This document shows, one piece after another, positions 35,414 to 44,108 of a stretch of DNA of 64,000 nucleotides (position 1 is its first letter; each line of letters opens with the position of its first letter). The position numbers were made by a program, and so were the translations under genes. The notes under the pieces were generated by a model that saw only the letters and a list, made by a program, of their open reading frames with translations, was not told the origin of the DNA and made no database searches. This DNA is from Pseudomonas sp. 8O (lineage in GTDB: Bacteria; Pseudomonadota; Gammaproteobacteria; Pseudomonadales; Pseudomonadaceae). The stretch spans positions 62,001 through 126,000 of the forward strand of contig NZ_LR733264.1 of assembly GCF_902506495.1 (NCBI RefSeq). The letters are read 5' to 3'.

Positions 35414-36132
35414 GACGTACTCCGAGGGTTGCAAGGCTATTTGGAGAGACAGGGGCCGGTCGGGCATGGGCCATCGAGTCCTATGCGCGAATGGTGTGCC
35501 GTCTTCTTTTTGTTCTGGCGCCTTGTGGGCGCTGCCGGTGGTTTACCCGTCCGACATGACCCGAATTGCACCTCTCGTGCCAGAACGGCGTGCACCGACC
35601 TGTCGCATCACCCTGTTCGGCCGCGAATCAAGAGCAGGGCTCGGCCTCCAGGAGTGGTGCCGAGACGATCCTGTCGCGAGGGTGACGCGGATCACCCCAT
35701 GGCCGATTTCATCGGGTCTTGAGGGGCTTTTTCAATGCTAGATAAATCCGTTTTTTTGAGCTTTTTTTGTCATTGAAAAGTGGCGTTTTTTGCATTTAAA
35801 AATGGTGTCTGGAGAGTGTATTTTCTGTGCGATTATCGGCCGTTATTGCGGTTCGGAAAAGATCACTGAAAAACTAGGTGTGCGTTGATAAAAGCTCTCA
35901 TATTGTTTTTAAGTATTTGTTTTTATTTGATTTATATGTGATTTATGCAGGAATGTTACAGGTTTTTAGTGTTACCAAACTGCACGAGAATGGTGCTTGT
36001 GATGGTGAAAATGCACCGAATCTACACACTATTTTTAAGCGATAATTCAATTGACAATTCACGTAATTCTTCCGATTCTGAATTTACGCAAGCCGCTCCT
36101 CTGATACGGCTCGCTTTTCAATAGGAACGGCA
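35414..36132. promoter_or_regulatory. Long divergent control region between ABC operon and iac cluster
   Basis: These 719 bases hold no gene I can support. About 35740-36100 is conspicuously AT-rich against a GC-rich window, with T-runs at 35750-35770 and many TTTAAA-like stretches. This is typical of a promoter region or of acquired DNA. A CTCGGC / GCCGAG hairpin lies near 35640-35664. A separate inverted repeat close to iacH is listed on its own. Confidence 0.6.
36062..36088. promoter_or_regulatory. Inverted repeat upstream of iacH, candidate regulator site
   Basis: CGTAATTC (36062-36069) and GAATTTACG (36080-36088) are near-perfect inverted arms with a 10-base centre, 45 bases before the first iac gene. 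It suits a dimeric repressor of the MarR type, as expected for iac clusters. No experimental site is known to me for comparison. Confidence 0.4.
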
Positions 36133-37257
36133 GTGGTGAAGCAGATGGCAATAGTGGTCGAGAAGCTGAAGCTTGGTGGGCAAGGTCCGCGTGTGATGGT
36201 GAAAGACACCATCGATGTGGCCGGTCATCCCACCCGTGCTTCCAGTCGTGCTCTTGAGCATGCGCCGGATGCCGAGCGTCATGCCGATGTGGTTAAGGCG
36301 TTGCTCGATGCCGGTTGTCAGCTGGTTGGCAAGACCAGCCTGCATGAGTTGGCCTTTGGTACTACCGGACTCAATGCCTGGATCGGTACAGCGGAAAATC
36401 CGCGCTATCCCGGACGCATTCCAGGAGGCTCCTCAAGTGGTTCAGCTGCTGCCGTTGCTGCGGGCCTGTGTGATTTTTCCCTGGGTACCGACACCGGCGG
36501 TTCGGTGCGTATTCCTGCTGCCTGCTGTGGCGTGTTCGGCCTCAAACCCACCTACGGCCGGATCAGTCGTGCCGGAGTGATGCCGGTGCAGACCTCGCTG
36601 GATTGCGTCGGCCCCTTCGCGGCCGACATCGAGACACTGATCAGTGCGATGAAGGTCATCGACCCTTCCTTCAAGGCGCTGCCGGACGTGGCTGGCATCC
36701 GCATCGGGGTGGTGCCGGTGCAGGCCAACCACGAGTTGCAGGACACTCTGGGCGCCGTGCTTGAGGCTGCTGATTTTGAGCTGTGCGAGATGCCGCTGCC
36801 TGGTATGCCAGCTGCCTACGACGCGGGTCTGGCCGTGATCAACCGGGAAACCTGGAATGCCTGCGGACACCTTGTGGAAACCGGCCTGGTCGGCACTGAT
36901 GTCGCCGCCCGGCTGCTGGCAGCGCGTGATACCCGTGACGCGGCCCTGGTTGACGCCGAGCGTTGTCGCGCCGCGTTCACTGCCGAGGTGGACGCCGCCC
37001 TGGCGCAATGCTCGATTCTCGCCCTACCGACCATGCCGGATTACCCGGCGCTCGTTGCAGATGCTGCCGACACCCGCGCGGCCATCGGCATGACCGCTTT
37101 CGTACGTCCCTTCAACCTGACTGGTCACCCGGCCTTGAGCATCCCTTTCGAGGGCGCCTCGAAGCTGCCGGTAGGACTACAACTGGTCGCTGCCAAAGGC
37201 GCGGACGAACTGCTTCTGGCAGTCGCCCGCGAATTATTGCAGCGCCTCGAACAATAA
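36133..37257 (+). CDS. iacH: Amidase-signature hydrolase of the iac cluster
   Basis: The 374-residue protein has the amidase Ser-Ser-Lys triad: Lys24 in MVKDTIDV, cis-Ser100 in PGGSSSGSAA and nucleophile Ser124 in DTGGSVRIPA. Amidases of this type open iac clusters or accompany them. It may hydrolyse indole-3-acetamide or an amide intermediate, but its role is not settled. Several starts are possible (GTG 36133, GTG 36136, ATG 36145). AGGAAC lies about 8 bases before the first. It leads the operon here. Confidence 0.82.
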   Translation: MVKQMAIVVEKLKLGGQGPRVMVKDTIDVAGHPTRASSRALEHAPDAERHADVVKALLDAGCQLVGKTSLHELAFGTTGLNAWIGTAENPRYPGRIPGGSSSGSAAAVAAGLCDFSLGTDTGGSVRIPAACCGVFGLKPTYGRISRAGVMPVQTSLDCVGPFAADIETLISAMKVIDPSFKALPDVAGIRIGVVPVQANHELQDTLGAVLEAADFELCEMPLPGMPAAYDAGLAVINRETWNACGHLVETGLVGTDVAARLLAARDTRDAALVDAERCRAAFTAEVDAALAQCSILALPTMPDYPALVADAADTRAAIGMTAFVRPFNLTGHPALSIPFEGASKLPVGLQLVAAKGADELLLAVARELLQRLEQ

Positions 37258-37280
37258 CCATGTCCATCCTGGAGAAGCCC

Positions 37281-38453
37281 ATGTCTTCCCTAAGCCAGCT
37301 GGATCACCAGCGCCTTGCCCCGATTACCGCAAATGAAGCCTTTCAGTCGCTGCTGGTCGATATTCGTGAGCGCGCCCAACGTGAAGAGTTCGACCAGCAG
37401 AAATACATCTCCCATGACGTGATCCAGCGTTTCAAGGAGCTCGGTGTCTACCGTGCCCTGGTGCCTACGCGCTTCGGTGGCGATCAGCGCAGCCCCATGG
37501 AGTTTTGCGAGATGGTGGAGGAGATCTCCGCTGCCGACGGTTCTGCCGGCTGGGTGGCCAGCTTCGGCATGAATCCTGTGTACCTGGCAGCGCTACCCCT
37601 GGCAACGCTGGAGAAACTCTATGCCGATGGTCCGGACGTGGTGTTTGCCGGCGGTATTTTTCCTCCACAACCGGCCGATCTACATGAAGGCGGCTTCAAG
37701 GTCAGCGGACGCTGGCGTTTCTCCAGTGGCTGCAAGGGGGCCAGCCTGATCGGCGTCGGCATCAGCCCAAAGAATGGCGAGACTCTGGGGCTGCCGCGCC
37801 TGGCAGTGATGCCGAGCGAGAAGGTGACGATCGAGGAGACCTGGAATGTGGTGGGCCTGATCGGTACCGGCAGTCATGACGTGGTGATCGATGGCGTGGT
37901 AGTGCCCGAGGAGTGGACATTCGTCCGTGGCGGCCCGTCCAACCTCGACGAGCCCATGTTCCGCTACCCGTCGTTGTCCTTCGCCACACAGGTGCTATCC
38001 GTGGTCGGCCTGGGCGTGGCCCGTGCTGCCCTGGACTATCTATCCGGCATGGCCAGCGGCCGCTTCTCAGTCACCGGTGCGCCAGCCCTGGCTGATCGCC
38101 CACTGGCGCAGATGCAGATGGCCAAAGCAGAAGCCGAACTGCGCGCCGCCCGCGCCTGGTTCTACGAAGCCATGGAAGACGCCTGGGACAGCGTGGTTGC
38201 CGGTACGCCGGCGAGCATAGAGCAGACCAACCTGCTGCGCTTGTCCTCGACCCATGCCACCCGTGTGGCGGCCGAAGTGGCGCGCACCGCGCAGATGCTT
38301 TCAGGGATGACCGGTGTCTATCGCGACAACCCGTTGTCGCGCTTCGTCAACGACACCCTGGTGGTTACCCAGCACGCCTTCATGGGCGACATGACCTACC
38401 AGAATGCCGGTGCGATCTTCTTCGGCAACAAGCCACTGCCTGGCTACCTGTAA
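37281..38453 (+). CDS. iacA: Indole-3-acetate flavin-dependent monooxygenase
   Basis: The 390-residue protein has the acyl-CoA-dehydrogenase-like fold of two-component group D flavin monooxygenases: LGVYRALVPTRFGGDQRSPMEF near the N-terminus and a C-terminal helical bundle. IacA starts indole-3-acetate breakdown by oxygenating the indole ring with reduced flavin, here supplied by IacG. GGAG at 37271-37274 supports the ATG at 37281 over the earlier ATG at 37260. It follows iacH by 23 bases. Confidence 0.85.
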   Translation: MSSLSQLDHQRLAPITANEAFQSLLVDIRERAQREEFDQQKYISHDVIQRFKELGVYRALVPTRFGGDQRSPMEFCEMVEEISAADGSAGWVASFGMNPVYLAALPLATLEKLYADGPDVVFAGGIFPPQPADLHEGGFKVSGRWRFSSGCKGASLIGVGISPKNGETLGLPRLAVMPSEKVTIEETWNVVGLIGTGSHDVVIDGVVVPEEWTFVRGGPSNLDEPMFRYPSLSFATQVLSVVGLGVARAALDYLSGMASGRFSVTGAPALADRPLAQMQMAKAEAELRAARAWFYEAMEDAWDSVVAGTPASIEQTNLLRLSSTHATRVAAEVARTAQMLSGMTGVYRDNPLSRFVNDTLVVTQHAFMGDMTYQNAGAIFFGNKPLPGYL

Positions 38454-38479
38454 TCGACAACTAACGATCGGTGAATGTG

Positions 38480-38842
38480 ATGACTGAGAAAAAAGCCCTG
38501 CGCGTCCTGTTCTGCATGGGCATCAACCAGAACTTCTTCGACGCCCCGCGCGAAGAGCAACTGGAAGTCTGGGCTGCGTTCAGCGCCATGTGGAATGGCA
38601 TCCACGACCTGCCTGGTGTGACGGTCTACGGCAACATGGATGACGACCAGAGCATGGTCGGGCCATCCAGCGGTTACCCCTGGACCACCTACCTGCTGGC
38701 CGACGTGCCGGATATCGAAAGCGTCCACGCCGCTTGCAACCTGTTCCGCACCACCGCTGTGGGCACCGGCCCTTACAAGTTGTGGCGCTACTGCAAGGTG
38801 GAAGCGCGTACCGGTCGTGAACTGATCATCCAGCGGGCCTGA
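38480..38842 (+). CDS. iacB: IacB-like small protein
   Basis: The roughly 120-residue protein (KALRVLFCMGINQNFFDAPR at the start) has the size and position of IacB, directly after iacA. It looks like an alpha/beta ferredoxin-fold small protein. I see no catalytic motif. In-frame GTGs at 38471 and 38477 are alternative starts. It is separated from iacI by 3 bases. Confidence 0.72.
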   Translation: MTEKKALRVLFCMGINQNFFDAPREEQLEVWAAFSAMWNGIHDLPGVTVYGNMDDDQSMVGPSSGYPWTTYLLADVPDIESVHAACNLFRTTAVGTGPYKLWRYCKVEARTGRELIIQRA

Positions 38843-38845
38843 GCC

Positions 38846-39364
38846 ATGAGCCAATCCCTCGAAGCCCGCCTGTACCGGCTGGAAAGCGAGCACGCCGTGC
38901 GTTGCTGCATGAACCGCTACATGGTGCTGTGCGATGCACTCGATGCGCGCACCCCGCTGGACGAGTTGGCCGGGCTGTTCACCACCGACGCCGTCTGGGA
39001 GGGCAAGGGCGCCAAGTACGCCAAGAGCTTCGGCGGCTACCGGGGACGTGAGGCGATCCGCGCGATGTTCGCCGGCTACATGAGCGAGCCGGCGCACTTC
39101 GCCCTCAACGTGCACTTCCTCTGCTCGGAGCTGATCCGCGTGGAGGGTGACGAAGCCAGCGGCAGTTGGGTGATGTTGCAGACCTCAACCTTCGCCAGTG
39201 GCGCTTCGCATCTCAATGCGGCGCGCCTGACGGTGCGTTTCCGTGAAGAGGAGGGCGTCTGGCGCATGGCCCATTTCCAGACCGAGAACCTGTTCGGTCG
39301 TCCGGTCGAGGCATGGAACAGCGATGCCCACCTGCCCGTGCCGGGCAAGAACCAACAGACGTAG
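38846..39364 (+). CDS. iacI: SnoaL/NTF2-like protein IacI
   Basis: The 172-residue protein has an NTF2-like cone fold (AVRCCMNRYMVLCDALD, FTTDAVWEGKG, RGREAIRAMF, VWRMAHFQTENLF). This is the SnoaL/hydroxylating-dioxygenase-beta-like family to which IacI belongs. In clusters I recall, iacI lies beside iacH. Here it sits between iacB and iacC. Its role in the pathway is not established. Confidence 0.7.
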   Translation: MSQSLEARLYRLESEHAVRCCMNRYMVLCDALDARTPLDELAGLFTTDAVWEGKGAKYAKSFGGYRGREAIRAMFAGYMSEPAHFALNVHFLCSELIRVEGDEASGSWVMLQTSTFASGASHLNAARLTVRFREEEGVWRMAHFQTENLFGRPVEAWNSDAHLPVPGKNQQT

Positions 39365-39419
39365 GGTGGGATTTGGCCCACCGCAGAAAGGCCAGACGTG
39401 GGCTGAGGCCCACCCTACG
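39360..39419. repeat. CGTAGGGTGGG hairpin between iacI and iacC
   Basis: CGTAGGGTGGG (39360-39370) and CCCACCCTACG (39409-39419) form a perfect 11-bp stem, with a second inner TGGCCCACCGC / GTGGGCTGAGGCC pairing. It lies in the 142-base gap inside the iac operon. It is related to the 34159 element. It may divide the operon into two mRNA stability segments. Confidence 0.55.
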
Positions 39420-39506
39420 AAGAGAGCGCCACCCGAAACTTCGATTTTCGGACAAGGCGCGCAAAAGAAATTGTGAGTCGGCACGTGATGCCGAGGAGGA
39501 GTGATC

Positions 39507-40781
39507 GTGACCAACCTGATCGAAACCGTGAACCTGGCCGCCACCCCGGCCGACCTGGTGCTGCACGACCGCGTGCACACCTCCCTGTACACCGATGCGC
39601 GTCTGTTCGACGAAGAACTGGAGAAGGTGTTCTACAGCACCTGGGTGTGGGTGGCGCATGCCAGCGAGATTCCTGACAACGGCAGCTACAAGAGCACGTA
39701 CATCGGCAAACAGCCGGTGATCGTGGTCCGCGACCGCAAGAAGGATGTGCACGTGCTGCTCAATCGCTGCCGTCACCGTGGCGCCACTGTGTGCGAGCAC
39801 AAGAAGGGCAAGACCAACAGCTTCGTCTGCCCTTACCACGGCTGGAGTTACGCGCTCGATGGCAGCCTACGTGGCGTGCCGCACCCGGAGAGCTACGCCG
39901 ACTGCCTGGACAAGGGTGAACTGCCGCTTGTGAGCCTGCGCGTCGAGCAATACAACGGCATGATCTTCGCCACCTTCAAGGACGACATCGAACCGTTGGA
40001 AGACTTCCTCGGCGCGGCCAAGAAGTGGATCGACCTGTTCATGAAACAGGGAGCTGGCTACGGAGTGAAAGTCTCCGGTGAGCATCGTTTCCGCTTCCCC
40101 GGCAACTGGAAAATCCAGCTGGAGAATACCACCGACGCCTACCACTTCCCGCTGGTGCACAAGTCGTTCCTGTCCTCGGTGGACGAGCAGACTCTGGAGC
40201 TGTTCGATTTCGTCAAAGGCCCCGGTTATGTCGAGGATCTCGGCAACGGCCACAGCGTGATGGTGATGATCCCCGATCTGGTGGATCTGGAAGCAGACCT
40301 CGACAAGCCGATCCCCGAGCGCTTCGAAACGCTGGCGCAGGAACTGCGTGACGAGGGCATCGACGAGCAGCAGGTGCGCCGCATCGTCCGCGCCGTCGGC
40401 GGTTCGGGCTTCAACCTCAACCTGTTCCCCAATGTCGCCTGCTCCATGGCGTTCTTCCGCGTGCTGCAGCCGGTCTCGGTAACAGAGACCGAGATCCACC
40501 ACGCAGTGATCACCATGGACGGCGGCCCGGCCGTGGCCAACCGCTACCGCCTGCGCCTGCACGAGCACTTCCAGGGGCCGATGGGCTTCGGCACACCGGA
40601 CGATTCCGAGGCCTGGGAGCGCGTACAGAAGGGCGCCCAGGCCGGCAGTGACCTGTGGATCATGCTCAACCGCGGTCTGCCCGGCGAGAAGCCAAGCGAA
40701 GACGGCCTGGTCAGCGACGTGAGCGCCGAGACCGGCATGCGCGCGGCTTACCAGCAGTGGAAAAAGATGATGTCGGCCTGA
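39507..40781 (+). CDS. iacC: Rieske non-haem iron oxygenase large subunit IacC
   Basis: The 424-residue protein has the Rieske [2Fe-2S] ligands Cys88, His90, Cys108 and His111 (CRH...CPYH). The mononuclear iron site Asp210, His213, His218 lies in TTDAYHFPLVH. With IacD and the reductase IacF it dihydroxylates the partly oxidised indole-acetate intermediate on the way to catechol. AGGAGG (39494-39499) is spaced properly for the GTG at 39507. The GTG at 39501 is too close. Confidence 0.88.
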   Translation: MTNLIETVNLAATPADLVLHDRVHTSLYTDARLFDEELEKVFYSTWVWVAHASEIPDNGSYKSTYIGKQPVIVVRDRKKDVHVLLNRCRHRGATVCEHKKGKTNSFVCPYHGWSYALDGSLRGVPHPESYADCLDKGELPLVSLRVEQYNGMIFATFKDDIEPLEDFLGAAKKWIDLFMKQGAGYGVKVSGEHRFRFPGNWKIQLENTTDAYHFPLVHKSFLSSVDEQTLELFDFVKGPGYVEDLGNGHSVMVMIPDLVDLEADLDKPIPERFETLAQELRDEGIDEQQVRRIVRAVGGSGFNLNLFPNVACSMAFFRVLQPVSVTETEIHHAVITMDGGPAVANRYRLRLHEHFQGPMGFGTPDDSEAWERVQKGAQAGSDLWIMLNRGLPGEKPSEDGLVSDVSAETGMRAAYQQWKKMMSA

Positions 40782-40858
40782 GTCTTTTCGCCCCTCTCGT
40801 CGCGATGAGAGGGGGCTGCTGCTCAGCTGCGTAACGCACTTATCTGAAGAGAACGAAT

Positions 40859-41335
40859 ATGAATATCGAGCTGCTCAACCACGTCAGTGCCTTTATCTGG
40901 CAGGAAGCGGACATGCTGGATCACGGCGAATTCGACGCCTGGCTGAACCTGTGGGCCGACAAGGGCACCTACATCATCCCCATCGATCCCAACGAGACCG
41001 ACTTCGAGAACACCCTCAACTACGCCTACGACGATCACCACATGCGCCAGTTGCGCGTGCAGCGCCTGATCGGCGGCGAGTCCATTTCCACCAGCCCGCG
41101 TGCACGCACCGTGCGCAGCCTGTCGCGCTTTCGCGTGCTTGGCGAGGAAGACGACGTGGTCACCGTGCGCTGTGCGCAGAATCTGCGCGAGTTTCGCAAG
41201 GACGTGCTCAAACACTACACCGCCGACCTCACCTTCCAGCTCAAGCGTGACGGCGACAGCTTCAGGATCCAGCGCAAGCTGATCCAGTTGATCAACTCGA
41301 CCGATACCCTCGCCGGTATCGGCTACATCCTGTGA
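40859..41335 (+). CDS. iacD: Ring-hydroxylating oxygenase small subunit IacD
   Basis: The 158-residue protein is a typical beta subunit of aromatic dioxygenases (cone-shaped NTF2-like fold; FIWQEADMLDHGEFDAWLNLW, TSPRARTVRSLSRFRV). It should form an alpha3beta3 complex with IacC. A GAAGAGA sequence precedes the ATG. Confidence 0.87.
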   Translation: MNIELLNHVSAFIWQEADMLDHGEFDAWLNLWADKGTYIIPIDPNETDFENTLNYAYDDHHMRQLRVQRLIGGESISTSPRARTVRSLSRFRVLGEEDDVVTVRCAQNLREFRKDVLKHYTADLTFQLKRDGDSFRIQRKLIQLINSTDTLAGIGYIL

Positions 41336-41476
41336 GGGCCCGTCCATGAGCGGCTGCGCGTCGGCGATACAGCGTCATCAACGGCTTCGGAATGCTCATC
41401 TACAGCTCGTAGACTCCGCTTCCTCAGCCCTTTCTTCCTTGTCTCGCGCTAGCTCGCGCGCCCATGAACGGGCCCT
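41336..41476. repeat. Dispersed nested-palindrome repeat, copy 3, between iacD and iacE
   Basis: Outer arms GGGCCCGTCCATGAGC (41337-41352) and GCCCATGAACGGGCCC (41460-41475) are inverted repeats with two mismatches. The core GGAATGCTCATCTACAGCTC, then GTAGACTCCGCTTCCTC (41389-41425), matches the copies near 6331 and 10574. The element fills almost the whole intergenic space within an operon, so it must be transcribed. Confidence 0.65.
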
Positions 41477-41488
41477 CGGGGGTGAGGC

Positions 41489-42229
41489 ATGACTCAGGTA
41501 GCCCTCGTCACCGGCGCCGCCCAGGGGCTCGGTCTGTCCATCGCCAGCCGCCTGTATGCAGCCGGTTATACGGTGGTGATCACCGACCTGTCGCTCGAAA
41601 GTGCCCAGGCCGCCGCCGACCGTCTCGACCCGAGCGGCCAGCGCAGCCTGGCGCTGCAGCTCGACGTTGCCAGCAAGGCCGACTTCGAGACCGCGCTGGC
41701 CGCCGTGCTGGCCCGCTGGGGCGAGCTGCACGTGGCGGTCAACAGCGCCGCAATGACCCGTACCACGCCGGTCATGCAGATCAGCCCCGAAGAGTTCGAT
41801 CAGGTCATGAGCCTCAACACCCGCAGCATCTTCCTCGGCTGCCAGGTGTTCGGTGGGCACATGGCCGGCTCTGGCTACGGGCGGATCATCAACATGGCCT
41901 CACTGGCCGGGCAGAACGGCGGCACCGCTACGGGTGCGCACTACGCCGCCTCCAAGGGCGCCATCGTCACCCTGACCAAGATCTTCGCCAAGGAACTGGC
42001 CGGCGCCGGTGTGACGGTCAACGCCATCGCCCCCGGCCCCATCGAGTCGCCCGCCGTGCATGCGGCGGTGCCGCCGGAGCGCATGGCCGGGCTGCTCGCC
42101 AATATCCCGGTGAAGCGCCTCGGCGATGCCGACTTCCTTGGTGACCTGGTGGTGCAACTGGCGCGCCCGGAAGCCTACTTCACAACCGGGGCGACCTGGG
42201 ACGTGAACGGCGGCCTGTTCATGCGTTGA
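41489..42229 (+). CDS. iacE: Short-chain dehydrogenase IacE
   Basis: The 246-residue SDR has the cofactor motif TGAAQGLG and the catalytic Ser/Tyr/Lys set (MASLAGQNG..., YAASKGA). IacE is thought to act with IacA on the hydroxylated oxindole intermediate. It follows the repeat element, with GGTGAGG before its ATG. Confidence 0.85.
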   Translation: MTQVALVTGAAQGLGLSIASRLYAAGYTVVITDLSLESAQAAADRLDPSGQRSLALQLDVASKADFETALAAVLARWGELHVAVNSAAMTRTTPVMQISPEEFDQVMSLNTRSIFLGCQVFGGHMAGSGYGRIINMASLAGQNGGTATGAHYAASKGAIVTLTKIFAKELAGAGVTVNAIAPGPIESPAVHAAVPPERMAGLLANIPVKRLGDADFLGDLVVQLARPEAYFTTGATWDVNGGLFMR

Positions 42230-42347
42230 ATCCCGTTCGCTGTGGCCCTTCGGCTGCAGCGGACAAGCGAAAGAATGCCGCGCGTGCGAGCTGCGGACTG
42301 TAACGAACGAGAAAAATCAGCACCCCGAAGGGTGCGGGAAGGTCGGT

Positions 42348-43307
42348 ATGACTGAGCAAGTGTTGAACCTGGTGGTACGCAAGCGGCAGGAACAAGGCGA
42401 GGGCGTGGTGATCCTCGACCTCGCCGATCCGACGGGCAGCGATCTGCCGGCCTTCGAGGCCGGTGCCCATGTCGATATCCACCTCAAGCCCGGGCTGGTG
42501 CGCCAGTATTCCCTCTGCGGTGACCCGGCCAACGCCGCTGTATACCGCCTGGGTGTGCTGCGCGATCCGGCTTCGCGCGGTGGCTCGGTAGCGGTTCACG
42601 ACCTGCTCACCGAAGGCTCCAGCGTCAGCGTCGGCACGCCGCGCAACCTGTTTCCTCTGGCCGCTGGCGCCAGCCGTTCGATCCTTATCGGAGGCGGTAT
42701 CGGCGTTACCCCGATGATCGCCATGGCGCACCAGCTGACTGCCCAGGACAGCCCGTTCGAGCTGCACTACTGCGGTCGCTCGCGTCAGCGCACAGCCTTC
42801 CTCGACGAACTGGCCAGCGCCGGTTTCGCTGCCAGTGTGCGCACTCACTTCGATGATGAAGGCGATGCGCAAAAGCTTGATCTGCCGGCTGTGCTCGGCC
42901 AGCCGGGCGCCGGTGTGCACGTCTATGTGTGCGGTCCGTCCGGTTTCATGGACTGGGTCATCGAGGGGGCGCGCCAGGCAGGCTATGACGAGGCACACAT
43001 CCACCGCGAGTATTTCCAGGTGGAAGTCGACGCTAGTGGCGCCGGTTTCGAAGTGGTGGCCCAGCGCAGCGGCAAGACCGTTCAGGTCGCCGAAGGCCAG
43101 ACCATTATCGACGCCCTCGCCACCGTCGGCATCAAGGTGGAGATCTCTTGCGAGCAGGGCGTTTGCGGTACCTGTTTGTGCGATGTGCTGGACGGCGAGC
43201 CGGATCATCGCGACGTCTACCTGACCGATGACGAGAAGGCCGCCAACGACCAGATTCTGGTCTGCTGTTCGCGCGCCAAGTCAAAAAAACTGGTGCTGGA
43301 TATCTAA
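42348..43307 (+). CDS. iacF: Oxygenase reductase IacF
   Basis: The 319-residue protein has an FNR-like flavin/NAD(P)H domain (RQYSLCGDPAN for flavin, GGGIGVTPM for NAD) and a C-terminal plant-type ferredoxin domain with ligands Cys268, Cys273, Cys276 and Cys306 (CEQGVCGTC...VCC). This order is that of phthalate-dioxygenase-type reductases. It would feed electrons to IacCD. A 118-base gap without a gene separates it from iacE. Confidence 0.88.
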   Translation: MTEQVLNLVVRKRQEQGEGVVILDLADPTGSDLPAFEAGAHVDIHLKPGLVRQYSLCGDPANAAVYRLGVLRDPASRGGSVAVHDLLTEGSSVSVGTPRNLFPLAAGASRSILIGGGIGVTPMIAMAHQLTAQDSPFELHYCGRSRQRTAFLDELASAGFAASVRTHFDDEGDAQKLDLPAVLGQPGAGVHVYVCGPSGFMDWVIEGARQAGYDEAHIHREYFQVEVDASGAGFEVVAQRSGKTVQVAEGQTIIDALATVGIKVEISCEQGVCGTCLCDVLDGEPDHRDVYLTDDEKAANDQILVCCSRAKSKKLVLDI

Positions 43308-43324
43308 GAGGCGAGGGCAAGATC

Positions 43325-43825
43325 ATGGTTGATACCACAGGTTTCCGTAACGCCATGGCGCTGCTGGGCGGCGCCGTTTCCGTGATTACCACCGACGGCG
43401 TTGCCGGACGCTGGGGCTTCACCGCCTCGGCCGTGTGCAGCGTTACCGACCAGCCGCCGACGCTGCTGGTGTGCATGAATCGCTCATCTTTCTCCAATGG
43501 CCACTTCAAGCAGAACGGTGTGCTCAGCGTGAACGTGCTGAGTGCCGAGCTGAAGGACATTTCCGGCGTCTTCGCCAGCCGCGACCTGGACTCCGAACAG
43601 CGTTTCGCCCAGGCCAGCTGGAGCACCCTGGAAAGCGGCGCGCCTCTGCTGGACGACGCCCTGGTCAATTTCGATTGCCGCATCGCGCAGGCGCATGAGG
43701 TGGGTTCGCACACCATCTTCTATTGCGAGGTACTGGGTATTCGTAACGGCAAGAACCAGGACGGTCTGGTGTATTTCAACCGTGCCTATCACCGTTTGGG
43801 CGAGCAGTCGCGCTCGGCCTGCTGA
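43325..43825 (+). CDS. iacG: Flavin reductase IacG
   Basis: The 166-residue flavin reductase of the FMN-binding split-barrel family (AMALLGGAVSVITTDG, GFTASAVCSVTDQPPTLLVCM) would supply reduced flavin to the monooxygenase IacA. It follows iacF by 17 bases and is the last recognised enzyme of the iac set. Confidence 0.85.
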   Translation: MVDTTGFRNAMALLGGAVSVITTDGVAGRWGFTASAVCSVTDQPPTLLVCMNRSSFSNGHFKQNGVLSVNVLSAELKDISGVFASRDLDSEQRFAQASWSTLESGAPLLDDALVNFDCRIAQAHEVGSHTIFYCEVLGIRNGKNQDGLVYFNRAYHRLGEQSRSAC

Positions 43826-43876
43826 GGCGCCGTAGGTGGGTATTGGCCCTCCCGCCGTTTTGCCAGTGCACAGGGA

Positions 43877-43917
43877 TTTCCGAAGTAACTTCGGAAATGA
43901 CGGATGAAGTGTCATTT
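43877..43917. promoter_or_regulatory. Compound palindrome before the OprD-type porin
   Basis: A perfect palindrome has arms TTTCCGAAGT (43877-43886) and ACTTCGGAAA (43888-43897) around one base. Its right end overlaps a second inverted pair, AAATGAC (43895-43901) and GTCATTT (43911-43917). The 283-base gap has no gene. The low-GC stretch 43920-44100 before the porin probably holds its own promoter. Confidence 0.55.
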
Positions 43918-44108
43918 CATCCTGAAGCATGTAGTACCCATTAATAAGAAATAACTGCCCGATATTCATGGGTAGAACCTTGCTACGACCTTTTTGCAGT
44001 AAGTGGTTATAAAAACAACACTGCGGATTAACTGCCTTGTTTGAGTTGTCTGCTAATTAATCTGCTTCCACTCATTGTGCTTTGCACAAGTAACAAAGGA
44101 TCAAAACA

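Noticed and set aside
35520..35537. A further FeaR-type element near the importer promoter (CTTGTGGGCGCTGCCGG).
   Set aside because: It needs a one-base deletion to align and has no partner 21 bases away.
35740..36132. An intrinsic terminator in the T-rich part of the livK-iacH gap.
   Set aside because: The T-runs are not preceded by a GC-rich stem, and both flanking genes are transcribed away from the region.
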